From: Letharia columbiana | Lineage: Eukaryota > Ascomycota > Lecanoromycetes > Lecanorales > Parmeliaceae | Assembly: GCF_014066305.1 (NCBI RefSeq) | Contig: NW_023501063.1 | Span: forward strand, 434,001-498,000 | Reading direction: 5' to 3' | DNA length: 64,000 nucleotides | In this document: piece by piece, positions 1 through 12,450 of the stretch | Layout: every line of letters begins with the position of its first letter | Position numbering within the stretch: the stretch's first letter is position 1 | Made by a program: the position numbers and the translations under genes | Notes under the pieces: generated by a model | The model's input: the letters and a program-made list of their open reading frames with translations, nothing else | The model's database searches: none | What the model was told of the DNA's origin: nothing

Positions 1-250
1 CATATTAATAGAAAGTCTTAATTTATATTAATTTTAATTATAAAGATAATTATAATTATAACCTTAAACGTAATTAAATATATAAATTATAAGACTTATT
101 ACTAGCTAGCAAATAAAAAATTAGATTCTATTAATTATTCTATTTAGTATCTTATTTATTATAAAAATATAAAGTTATCTTTTAAAAGCGAAACTTTAAA
201 GATAATAATTAAATAATATAATATATATATAATATAAAATCTTACAAATT

Positions 251-2327
251 ACGCGCTAAAAGGGAAGCTTCGAAATTATAAAATTAATTAAAATTTAATA
301 GCGATAAATCTCGCGTAAAGCTTAAGCTATAGCTCGTATTAATAATATATAATAAAAATAATAATAGTTAGAAAAATATATTATTTAGTTTCTATTAATA
401 CTTTAATATTACTAAAATAAAGGCGATATCTATTAAAATAACGGCGGTATCTATTAAAATAGCGGCGATATCTATTAAAGTAGCGGCGATATCTAATAAA
501 CGCTTTACTATAACGCTTTTAAATAGATTATTACCTCGCATAATCTAAAATAATATTAGCTTTTTTAAGAAGCTATTAATAATAAATTAAATATATATAA
601 GTTAAGCTCTTTACGCGGTCTATCTATATATTAACTTAAAGTTATTAATAAATAAAGAATAAATATACGACTTAACGTCTACGTTATATTTTAAATATCG
701 CTATAATAATATTAGATTATTTAAATAGAAGTCTAAGATATAAAGAAGATAGTTTTATAAAAAGAAGGATTAATATAAAAAGAAAGTTTTAAAGAGAAGA
801 AAAAGCTTAGATATCTATCGCGTATACTAAATATTTAGATTATTTTAAATCATTTAGCTTATTTTAAGTATTAATAAATAATACGCTTTCTCTTCGATTT
901 TAAAGATTTAAGTTTAAGCGAATTATATTTATTAAGCGCTATTATCTAATATAATCTTATTTACTTCTATAATATTTATAATTATCATTATAGCCCGTAT
1001 AGATTAAAAGATAAGATATCTAAAAAAGCGAATTAATAAATAATTATCTTTATCTAACTTAATTAAAATAAAACTATTATAACTTATTAAAATTTTCGCA
1101 TATTTTATTTTTATTTTCTTTTCTTTATATAAATAATTATTCTTTTAACTTAAAAACTATAATTAAAATAGTATATAATATATATTCTCTATATTTCTAA
1201 CTTCGATACTTATTAGAATTAATACACTTTTTAATAAAATAAATATTAATTAAAATTAAGTATAGCTTAGTATCTATAGATATTTATATAAACCCTTTAA
1301 TTTCTTTATATATATCTATTAATTTATCTTTTTATAGCGATTAAAATAGAAGATATTAAGTCTAATAATTTACTATAATAAGTATTAAATATTAATAATA
1401 ATAACGATATTAAAAAGTCTTAATATAGATTAATTAGATAGCGATTAGACTTTTAACTAAAACAAAAAGCGAAGAATAAGCTTAGTAAAAATAAAAATAT
1501 TAAGAGATCGCGATAGCGAATAAATATATTTACATTTAAGAAGAAACTAGTTAAAAAAATAAAGAAAGTCTAATATATTAGCTATTAATTACGCTATAGT
1601 CTATAATAAGTATAAAACTAGATATATTAATATATCGTAATTAAAATAGAAGTAAGCTTTTAAGAAAATTAGATAAAATATAATAGATAAGCGATAAATA
1701 GCTTCTAATTCTAGTTATTATTCTAGTAAACTTATATTTTAATAATATTATATAAAAAAAATACGCGAGCGTAATTTAGAGAAAGTCTAGAGTTTCGCTT
1801 ATCGCGCGAATTATTATATATATAAATAAAGATGAAAGCTCAAATTAGAAGGAAATAAATAATATCAAAGCTAAATAAGATATAAGTATTAAGAATAATC
1901 CTACTATACGCGCTAATAATTAAATAAACTTTATCTTTTAAACTACTTAAAAGCGCGATATAGAATTTAATAATAAGCTCTATTATAGTTTAAATATAAT
2001 AATATTAACGCGTTAGCTAATAAGTATCGAGCTATTATAAAAATCTTAAGATATTAAACGCGATTATATCTAAAAGATAAAATTATAAATCTTTATTAAT
2101 ATATAATTAATCTAATATATAATAATAAAAAGTTTACTACGAAAGCTACGCTATCTAAGTTAAACTTTAATCTTAGTTATTACTCTTACTATTATATAAG
2201 TAATATAAAGCTATCTCTTATTCGAGTATATCTAATTCTTAATTCTAATTATTATTATAGATATCGTTAATTTATTCTAGAATCATTAAATATACTTTTA
2301 TATACTTTCTATATCTTATCTTTTTTT
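251..2327 (+). repeat. Sub-unit 1 of repeat D
   Basis: This ~2.08 kb stretch is a diverged tandem copy of 2790-4893. Both begin with GCGCTAAAAG and an AAGCTTCGAAATTATAA motif, and both end near a run of TATACTTTCTATATCT. The intervening ~460 bp (2328-2789) is not duplicated inside this copy. The four sub-units in the window (also about 54600-56680 and 57142-59237) align along their lengths. Either the original element was a dimer, or it carried two paralogous genes in tandem. Confidence 0.7.
422..500 (+). repeat. 21-bp minisatellite in repeat D
   Basis: Nearly four units of 21 bp, each of the form GGCGRTATCTATTAAARTARC, at 422-442, 443-463, 464-484 and a partial unit at 485-500. The period is a multiple of three, so it would encode a seven-residue repeat if coding. 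Matching arrays lie at the same place in the other sub-units, near 2965-3040, 54765-54848 and 57305-57385. Confidence 0.75.
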
Positions 2328-2789
2328 AATTAAATAGCGATTAAACTCTAAATTAAAATAAATACTTAGAAGAGAAAAGTTTATAAGTACTTAATTATAT
2401 AATTTTATTTCTTTTATACTTTTTATAATTACTTAAATAATTAATAATATATAACTATATCTTATAGTTATATATATAATAATTAATTAATAAATTAACT
2501 AAATTATATAAAGATAAATTCACTTTTATCTTTAATTTAAACGACTTAGCTAAGATAATTACGAGATTTAGATTCTTTTTCTATAATATAACTCGCTTTT
2601 TATATATTATATAAAGATAAATATCTATTTAAATAGAGATTATTAGAGCTAATTATAAAGCGTAATAATAAAAGATTTACTCTTAAACTAACGAATTAGA
2701 AAGACTTCTATTATCTTATATAATACTTTAAAAGTAAATCTTTAAATACGATAGCGCTTTAATAGATTTTAAATAAGTATAATCTAACG

Positions 2790-4893
2790 AACTAGGCGCT
2801 AAAAGAGAAGCTTCGAAATTATAAGATTAGTCAATTTTTAATAATAATAAATCTCGCGTAAAGCTCGAGCTATAGCTCGCGTTAGTTATATATAATAAAT
2901 ATAATAATAATTAGAAGAATATATTATCTAATTTTTATTAACGTCTTAATATTATTAAAGTAGAGAGCGATATCTATTAAAGTAGAGGTAATATCTATTA
3001 AAGCGACGGCGATAGCGATTAAAGCGATAGTAATATCTAATAAAGACTTTACTTTAACGCTATATCTAGCACTCTAGAATAGTATTAACTTTTTCGAAGA
3101 GCTATTAATAATAGATTAAGTGTATATAAATTAAGCTCTTCGCGCGATCTATCTATATATTAGCTTAAAGTTATTAAAAGATAAAGAATAAATATATAAC
3201 TTAATAACTATATTATACTTTTAATATAGTTATAATAATATTAGATTATTTAAATAGAAGTCTAATATATAAAGAAGATAGTCTAATAATAAGAAGAGTT
3301 AATATAAAAAAGAAAGTCTTAGAGAAAAAGAAGGGGGAAGAAAAGCTTAGATATCTATCGCGTATATTAAATTTTTAGATTACTTTATATTATCTAGCTT
3401 AAATTAGATATTAATAAAAGCGCTTTCTCTTTAATTTTAAAGATTTAAGCTTAAGCGAATTACGCTTATTAAGCGCTATTATCTAATATAATCTTAGCTA
3501 CTTCTATAATAATTATAATTATTATTATAGTTTATATAGATTAAAAGATAAAAGATTCTAAAAGAGCGAGCTAGTAAGTAATTATCTTTATCTAATTTAG
3601 CTAACATTAAACTACTATAACTTATTAAAATTTTCGTATATTTTATTCTTACTTTCTTATCTTTAAGTCTTACTATCTTTATAGAAATAATTATTCTTTA
3701 AGTTAAACTCTATAATAATATACTTATAATAGCGCGTAATATATATTCTCTTTATTTCTAATATCGATACTTACTAGAATTAACGCACTTTTTAATAAAA
3801 CGAGCTTTAATTAAAATTAAGAATAGCTTAATATTCGTAGATATTCGTATAAGCCCTTTAATTCTTTTATATATATCTACTAATTTATCTTTTTATAGTA
3901 ATTAAAGTAGAAGAGATTAAGTCTAATAATTTATTATAATAAATATTAAATATTAATAACGATAGCGATATTAAAGAGTCTTAATATAGATTAATTAGAC
4001 GGCGATTAAACTCTTAACTAAAATAAAAAGCGAAGAATAAGCTTAGTTAAAATAAAAATATTAAGAGATCGCGATAGCGAATAAATATATTTATATCTAA
4101 GAAGAAGCTAATTAAGAAAGTAAAGAAAGTCGATATCTTAGCTATTAATTACGCTATAATTATTAAAAAGTATAAAGTTAAATATATTAATATATCGTTA
4201 TTATAATAGAAGTAAGCTCTTAAGTAAATTAGATAAGATATAATAGATAAGCGATAAGTAATTTCTAGTTCTAGTTATTATTTTAGTAGACTTATATTTT
4301 AATAGTATTATATAAAAAAGCACGCGAGCGTAATTACGAAGAAGTCTAAAGTTTCGCTTATCGCGCGAATAATTATATATATAAATAAAGATAAAGAGCT
4401 CGAATTAGAAGGAAATAAATAATATCGAAGCTAAATAAGATATAAGTATTAAGAATAATTTTATTATACGCGCTAATAATTAAGTAGATTTTATTTTTTA
4501 AGCTACTTAAGAGCGTAATATAGAATTTAATAATAAGCGCTATCATAGTTTAGATATAATAATATTAACGCGCTAGCTAATAAGTATCGAGCTATTATAA
4601 AAATCTTAAAATATTAAACGCGATTACGTCTAGAAGATAAAATTATAAATCTTTATTTATATATAATTAATCTAACGTATAGTAATAAAAAGTTTACTAT
4701 AAAAGCTACGCTATCTAAGTCAATATTTTAATCTTAATTATTATTATCGCTATTATACAAGTAATATAAAATTATCTCTTATTTAAGTATATCTAATTCT
4801 TAATTCTAATTATTATTATAGATATCGTTAATTCATTCTAGAATTATTAAATATACTTTTATATACTTTCTATATCTAATCTTTTTTTTATAT
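2790..4893 (+). repeat. Sub-unit 2 of repeat D
   Basis: Diverged tandem copy of 251-2327. It retains the same landmarks in the same order: the GCGCTAAAAG start, the 21-bp minisatellite, AAGAAGAAGCTAATTAAG near 4120, and a TATACTTTCTATATCT end. Beyond it, 4894-5250 is unique to the D right-hand part and leads into the shared 3' terminus. Confidence 0.7.
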
Positions 4894-5249
4894 ATCGCGA
4901 GAAGATAGCTTAAAGAAATATAGCTTATTATATTAAGCTACGATACTTTCGAGAGAATACTAAGAAATATATTAACTTTTCTAGATTAGCGATTTAATAA
5001 AAAGACTATAATTATAATACGTATAATTTTATATTAGATAGCGATATCGAAAATACGTAATAGGCGTATAAAATTATCGTCGACGGCTTTAATTATAAAG
5101 TGTCGGCGGATTTCGCGTAGCTAATATTAGAGAGAAGATAAGCTTTTCTTATTACTAGTAGATATAGCTCGCTTTCTTTTATATATATAGAGTAATAAAA
5201 TATAATCATATTTAATTCTATATCTTATTAATTTAGCGTAGTTATTAAC

Positions 5250-5482
5250 TAGAATAATAATTAGAATAGCTACTTCTAAATATAGAAATCTTAATCGAAA
5301 TATTTTATATATATATTATATTATAATATAATCTCCATAGATATATTATATCGTGGTATATATCGCTAAGATTCTATATTATATTAGATATGAGATTCTA
5401 TAAATCTTAATAACTTATATTATATTAGAGTATAATATAATAGATTAATATCCTATATTATATTATATCTTTTCGACTAGTA
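5250..5482 (+). repeat. Shared C/D 3' terminal segment (D copy 1)
   Basis: About 230 bp that also ends repeat C at 25575-25810, repeat C copy 2 (reverse) at 47702-47935 and repeat D copy 2 at 59595-59825. All four end in a pyrimidine run followed by CGRCYAGTA. Two unrelated internal sequences sharing one terminus suggests a family whose mobilisation depends on 3' end recognition, with one member parasitising the other. This copy is strongly AT-mutated; the ones at 47702 and 59825 are much less so. Confidence 0.65.
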
Positions 5483-5511
5483 ATATTTTAACTATTTATA
5501 ATTATTAATAT

Positions 5512-5972
5512 ACTCGCTAATAAGAAAAATATATTATTACTATATGAATTTAATTATAATATTAGTAATAATTATTAAAACTAAAGTTATCGAACGTAGA
5601 GATATCTCGTTAATAAGAAAGACGTATTATTATTATATAAATTTAATCGCGATATTAGTAATAACTATAGAAACTAAAATTATTAAATATAGAAATACTC
5701 GCTAATAAGAAAGATATATTATTATTATATAAATTTAGTCGCGATATTAATAGTAACTATAAGAATTAAAGTTATTAAATATAGAGATACTCGCTAATAA
5801 GAAAGATATACTATTATTATATAAATTTAATCGCGATATTAATAATAACTATAGAAATTAAAGCTATTAAATATAGAAATACTCGCTAATAAAAAAAGCG
5901 TATTATTATTATATAAATTTAGTCGCGATATTAATAATAATTATAGAAATTAAAACTATTAAATATAGAGAT
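5512..5972 (+). repeat. 92-bp subterminal tandem array (5 units)
   Basis: Five head-to-tail units of 92 bp, each starting ACTCGCTAATAAGAAAGA and ending AAATATAGAGAT. The array is at the 5' end of repeat C. The other C copy has six units (53536-54087, reverse strand). Subterminal tandem arrays of variable copy number occur in several transposon families and may bind proteins; no function can be read here. Confidence 0.85.
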
Positions 5973-8900
5973 ATAATCTTTAATTTAATATAGATTTTAG
6001 AATAAAAAGTCTCTTTTATTAGAGTAGTAGTATTTTTATATCTATATATCTATATTTAAATCGATTTAAAAAGTTTTATTCTATAAATATAAAATATATA
6101 AAGTTATTAGATTAAGTATAATAGTTAAATATTATTAATTAAGCGTAATAAGTAGAATAATAATTAAAATATCTTATTTTTAACTTAGAATAGTTTTTCT
6201 TTTATTTATTATATATTTTCTTTTTATAAAAACTACGTCTAAACTTTAATAATATTATATTATTATTTATAAATTTATATCTTATCGTAATTATCTAAAA
6301 AGCTATATATCTTTTAATTATAAAGTATTTTTTTTTATATAAAATATATATAATTAAGTTACTAGATATTAGTTAGTAATTTTATTTATTTATAATTATT
6401 AGAGAGTAAGTTATATTATTAAAATTACTTATTAATTTTATCTTTATAACTTCTTAAAATATATATAATATAGAGATTTAAATTCGAAGCGAATTAATCG
6501 ATTTTAAAGCTATATAAATTAAGATCTTTTTTATTACTTAAATAAATATAATTTAAAAAATAATTAAATTTATTAATCTCTATTATTCGCGAATTTTCTT
6601 TAATATATAAATTTTAAAGTCTAATTAGTAATAATATAATTAGCGTATATAATTAATTTATTATTTAATTTAAATATACGTAATTAATATAATTATATAC
6701 TTTTCTTATTTATAATTATACTTTTTAAACTTCGTATATAATCTTCTAATCTTCGTCTTCGCGAAGTTTTATCTTTATTTTACTTCGATAATTTAAATAA
6801 ATCTAAATTAATAATTAATAAATTATTAAGAATTTTCTAAGTTTTCGCGATTATCGAGTTAATAGCTTTAATAAATAATAATATTATATATTAATAAATT
6901 ATAATTAATATTATAATTAATTATCGTATTAAAAGATATAACGCTATTTAATATATACTTACTTTATAAAAATAATAATATTAATTTAATTTAACTATAG
7001 AGTATAGAGAAAATAATTTTATTTTTTTTAAATATAAATAATATTATAATAAATAAGCGTATTATAATATAAATACTATAATAATAAAAAGAATTTTTAA
7101 GAAAGAAGAGAGTAAATTAGAAAAGAATAATATTAAATATTTATTATCGAGCTAACTAATATTATATAATTAAAATTTTATTAAAATAAAATATTATTTA
7201 AAGATAAATTAAGTTTAAATATTAATTAGAAAGCTAATTAGAAAAAGAAGTTAACTTCTTTTTATTAATATATATCGTAGAGCTATATATAAACGCTTCT
7301 TTCTATATTTTAAATATACTTTAGATATTTATAGCTATATATATACGCCTTCTCTTATATTTTATATATATTTCATATATTTCGATATTCTTTATATACG
7401 CGATATATTTACTAAAGATAATCTTATTAATTTAATTAATTTTTATTTAATTTTATATTTATTAATTATAAGAAGAGCTCTTTATTTTAATATTATAACT
7501 TTATTAATTTATTATTCTTAGATATCGAGTTATATATAGCTTATAATTAATTTATTTATTCTCTTCTCTTCTTCTATTATAAAGATAGAAGAAGATATTA
7601 TTTCTTTTTCGCCTTCGTCTATAATAAATTAATTATTATTTTTATAAGATTAAAGATATTAATTTAAAGATAATATTATTTAATTAAAAGCGAAGAATAT
7701 AATACTTTAATATTTTAACGCTTAAATAAAAGATATTATAATATTATTTAAATAAAAGAGAGTTATATTAATAAGAAAGATTTTAATATTTAAAAATAAT
7801 CTTAACGTAATAAAAGATTTAATTTTTATATATAGAAGATTTAAATAGTAATTAGTCTAACTAATTAAATTATTAAAGCGTTTAAATTAAATTTTAATTT
7901 TATATTAATATCTAATAAAATAAATTTAATAATTCTAAGATATTAATATACGCTCTTATTAATATAATTAGCGATTAGAATATTAATTAAATAAATATAA
8001 TTTTTAATTCTAATAATTAAAATAATATAATAATAAATAAATATTAATATTAAAGTAAATAAAGTATATATTATATTAAGTAAAGAAGCGTTAATAGCTA
8101 GACTAATTAGAGTTTTAAATTAATAAAGTTAAATATTAATTTTATATTAGTATTATTATATACTCTTAAATATATAATTATTAATTATAATATTAATTAA
8201 AAAAAATTAATCTTTAATTTAAAATATTAAAAATAATATAGCGATATATTATTAAAGCGATATAAGTTTCTATTATAGTAAGAAGATAAAATTTATATAT
8301 TAAATATTAATTCTATTTTATTTCTAATATTTTATTTATTTATATATCTCTTTTAATTTCTTTTTAAATATCTTAATCTTAAGATATTAATTAAACCTTT
8401 ATTTAATATAAATCTAGCTTTCTTAATTAACGATACTTAGTATAAGATATTAATAAATATATTTCAATATAAAGATAATAATAAATTCTACTTTCTTTTT
8501 AATATTAATAATAAAAAATAATAGATATAATAATAATAAATAAAGATAGTATAGATTATATAGAATTAATTTAAACTTAATAATAATTATTAACTTATTT
8601 ATTAAGACTTAGAAATTAGAAAATCTTAGAAGTAAATATAATTTAATAAATATATACTCGTCGATTCTAAGAAGTTATATATTATTTATTATTACTACGA
8701 TAAGATTTTAATTTATTTATTTATAAGTTATAAAATAAGTAATATAATAATATATATTAAATTTAAGAGATATATTAAAAAATCTAATTTAAGTAATTTA
8801 TAATAAATAAATCTAGTCGATAATTATAAAAATTAGATATATTTCTAAACTAGATAATATAGATTATTAATAAATAAAATAATAAATAGAATATCTAGCT

Positions 8901-10604
8901 TACTATTTACTTTAGAAAAAATAATATTAAAATTCTCTTATAATATTAAAAGATCGAAAGTTTATATACGAAGATTTCTTAGAATAATTTTATCGCTAGA
9001 TTATAAATATTAATATTTTATTTATAATTACTAATAATTCTAAGATATTATAACTCTTATACTATCTTAACTCTAATATATAATTAAAATTAATATTTAC
9101 TATAAAGAATTAGTTAATAAAAAAAGCTATAAAGTTAGAGATAAAATTATTAAAGAATTTATTAGTTAATAATATTAAAGTCTCTCTAACTCTAAATTAT
9201 TAATTATTTTATAATTATTAATTATTTATAATAATTTTAATTTTTTTTATTAATATTAATTAATAATAATATAAGATTCTTATAGACTTTAAGTATATCG
9301 AAGATAAATATATTAATTAAAAACTTATAAATATTATTAATTTAATTCTTATAGAATATAAGATTTAATTTTATATACTTAAATTTATAATTAATAATAT
9401 TAATAATAATAATATACTCTTTAACGATTTAATTATTTATCTTTCTATTTTTATAATAAATAACTTACTTAATATTAAAGAATTTAAGTTTCTAAATTAT
9501 TTATAATATATTTTCTATATAGCGTATATTATTTAATTAATCTTAAAAGAACTTCTAGATAATATTAAAATTATTTTAATAAATAAGAAATTTTAAAGAA
9601 GCTAGAGTAATAAAGAAGATAAGAATTAAATTTAAATAAATATAATCGATCTATTAATAATCTTAATAAAGATATAATATTTCTTATTATTATTTTAATT
9701 ATTATATTATTAATTATATTAAAATTTAAAAAACTATTATATATATTAATATTAGCGACTAGCGTAAAGAGATCTTTTTTATATTATAAGCTAAACGACT
9801 TTAAGATAAAGATATTTTAATATTAAATAAATATTAATCTTCTAAAAAGAAGTAATATTATTAGAGATATTCTTTTAAGCTTTTTTAAAATATTAAGACT
9901 CGCTAGAATTTAATTTATTAGATATTAATCCGCGCTCTACTTCTTTATATCGATATTATATACTTTTTAAAAAATAAATTAATTATCTATTTAAAATTAA
10001 ATAATAAAAAATAATTATAAATAAAAATTATAATCTAGATATCTAAATAATTTTCGATTAATTTCTAATAGATTTAATATTTAATTTAGCTTATTAGATT
10101 TTTTTATAAATTTATAAAATTAATAAATAGAGAAAAGAAGATTATAATTTATTACGTCTTTAATATCTATAATTATCTATTTAATTATATAAATAAAAAG
10201 CTTAAAAAATTAAAAAGAAAGAGAATTTCTTAGAAAAAAGAACTTTTTAAAGCTTTTAAAACGATTTATAAGAAATTAATTATCTACTATAATCGAACTT
10301 AATTAAATTTAAACTATTTATATAAATAAGTTATACTTTTATATTTAAATTATAATAATATAAAGTTAAAGAAATTAAATTAGAAGATTAATATTAAAAA
10401 GAATTTATAAATAAAGATCTACTAGAAAGTACTTAAAAGAATATTTTAAAATTATTAAAATATTAATATAAGTAATTAATTATAAAGAGCTAAGCGAATA
10501 AATTAATTAAATAAAAATATACTCGATTAAGTAATAAAATCTAAGATTAAGAATTTAAATAATAAGAATAGATATAATTAGCTTTAGTAATATAAAAGAA
10601 ATAA

Positions 10605-10879
10605 TATTAGATCTAATACGTTATGGGCCTTAACGCTACTTATACTAAGACGTCGATATCGTATATTTTACGTTAGAGTCCCTTTTAGAGTCTAGTTTTA
10701 ATAATATACTCTATATACTTAAGGGCTTAACGAATATAGGTTTACTTTATATATCTCGAAGTTTTAATATTTCTTAGAGATTAGTTCTACTATTAAATAT
10801 ACTATTAAATTTTATAATAATACTATATCTTTTATAGTCTATATTTATTAATTAATCGCTAGTAAACTACGCTCTTATA
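10605..10879 (+). repeat. 5' LTR of element B
   Basis: This 275-bp direct repeat starts TATTAGATCTAATACG and ends CTCTTATA. It matches 24343-24617 along its whole length. The ends were presumably TG...CA before mutation. Flanking AATAA duplications fix both borders. Confidence 0.92.
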
Positions 10880-11916
10880 GTTCTAATCTCTCTATCTTTT
10901 AAAGAAAAAGATTTATTATTATTATAATATCGAGTTTATCTTTAAATCGTATAATAAAAAATAAAGATAATATCGAGAGCCGTTATAGCGTCGATAATGA
11001 GTTTAAGAATTTCTTATTAGTAAAAGACTTTATTATAAAAGAATATCTTATAATTATTAGAATCGAAAATTGTTATTTAAAATAAGAATAAGAATTAATT
11101 ATATTAAAGGCTTATAATCGCGAGCTTTATAATGTTAGCTTATCGTTTATAATTAATAAGAGTCTATCTACGCCGATTACTATTACGTCTTTAACGAATA
11201 TATTAATTAAAATAAAAATACTTCGCTTTAAAAGAATATATTCTTATAAGAGTATTAGTAAGAGAGAGTATCTACGCTAATTTCGCGAAGTCGAAATTAA
11301 GTTTCTTATAAGTCTTAAGTATTTTATTATTAATTAATTAAGAATTATTTATTATATATAATTTTTAGAAGACGATCTTAATATTTAATAATATAGATAT
11401 TATTAAATCTATAGTCTAAGAAATATAACTTTTAAATTCTTTAAATAGTTTTTATTTAATTTAGTAGCGGATTTAGTAAATCGTTATCTTCTTATTTATA
11501 AAAAGTAAGAGAAGGCTAAATAACGCTTCGATTAGAAGATATTTATTTTTAAGATTTATTTAAAGAAGTTAGAGATTTATATAACTCTATTTTCTAAGAA
11601 GTATTAGATTAATTTCTTCTTAGCTAAGTTTAGACTAGAGCTTAAGAATAAGATTCTAAGTATTAATAGTATATTAAAATAATAAAAAGAAATTCTTATC
11701 TAGACTATTATATAGGAAAAGATTTTAAAATATATATACTTCGATAACGGTTTTTATTCGAAGTCTTTAAGAGGGTTCGCTAAGAATAAGTCTTTAAAGA
11801 ATCGAATTTCGAAGTCTAAATTAACTTTAAACGACGGCGCTTATATAGCGCGTATTTAAGATAATAGCGTAAAGTATAAAGTCGAATTCTTTAACTCTAA
11901 TTATAAGAAGAATAGT

Positions 11917-11958
11917 TGTTTTAATTATAATAAATAGAGTTATTAAATATTTAAATAT
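11917..11958 (+). pseudogene. Gag zinc knuckle of element B (destroyed)
   Basis: Reading from the TGT at 11917, the spacing of a CCHC knuckle (C-x2-C-x4-H-x4-C) is visible. Only the first Cys remains; the other Cys and His positions read as Tyr, and two further codons are TAG or TAA. Each change fits a single G-to-A or C-to-T transition. It marks the end of gag; element A is inserted 294 bp downstream. Confidence 0.7.
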
Positions 11959-12246
11959 TTAGATCTTAATAAATTATCTATAACTTATATCGACGTAGTA
12001 TTAGTAAAAAAAGATTTAATCTTATAATCGTTTTAGAAGTAAGATAAGAATAATAATTAATAGAGATAATTTCTTTTATTCTTATAAAGAGGTAAATAAA
12101 GCTTTAAAGTAAATAGAGATAACTCGTTACTTTACTCGACACTAAGACGTATATTAATTTAATTTTATAAAAGTTTATAGTTTAATAAGACTTAAAATCT
12201 TATAATACTATCTTATCGTAATTGAAAGCGCTAAGCGATTAAAGTA

Positions 12247-12251
12247 TATAT
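12247..12251. other. Target-site duplication of element A, left
   Basis: TATAT directly abuts the left LTR of element A. The same five bases follow the right LTR at 19140-19144. A 5-bp duplication is typical of LTR-element integrases. Confidence 0.8.
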
Positions 12252-12434
12252 TATTAGAATCGATATAGATATAGTATTAATATAGGTATATTAAATAAGA
12301 TAACTAGATATTAGATAGCTATATAGATAGAAGATATTAAATAGTAGTAGATAACTCTACTAAGATACGCTAGACCCTAATAGATTATAGGGCTGAATAG
12401 TATATTAAGAGAGATATAGAATACGGTCGTAATA
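12252..12434 (-). repeat. 3' LTR of element A
   Basis: This 183-bp sequence is repeated in the same orientation and with the same length at 18957-19139. In element orientation it would run TGTTACGAC...CGATTCTAACA before mutation; here it reads TATTACGAC...CGATTCTAATA. Confidence 0.92.
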
Positions 12435-12450
12435 CTACCCTCTCTCCCTT
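12435..12450 (-). other. Polypurine tract of element A
   Basis: On the minus strand this reads AAGGGAGAGAGGGTAG and directly abuts the 3' LTR. That is the position and composition of the plus-strand priming site of LTR retrotransposons, and it confirms the minus orientation of the element. Confidence 0.8.

Larger units (their letters stand above)
1..5482 (+). mobile_element. Repeat D, copy 1 (RIP-degraded, class unknown)
   Basis: Bases 1-5482 recur in the same orientation at 54348-59825, with nearly the same length and point differences mostly of the C/T and G/A type. The left edge runs off the window. The element holds two tandem sub-units of about 2.1 kb. It ends in a ~230 bp segment shared with repeat C, terminating in the bases CTAGTA at 5477-5482. 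Readings of the sub-units give lysine-, isoleucine- and tyrosine-rich peptides full of stop codons, as expected of a RIP-mutated coding sequence. I could not assign a protein family. No terminal inverted repeat or LTR pair was seen, so the class (DNA transposon, Helitron-like or LINE-like) stays open. Confidence 0.75.

Noticed and set aside
5512..5972. 92-bp regular repeats considered as a CRISPR array
   Set aside because: The units are contiguous without unique spacers, occur in an apparently eukaryotic transposon-like repeat, and recur in its other copy.
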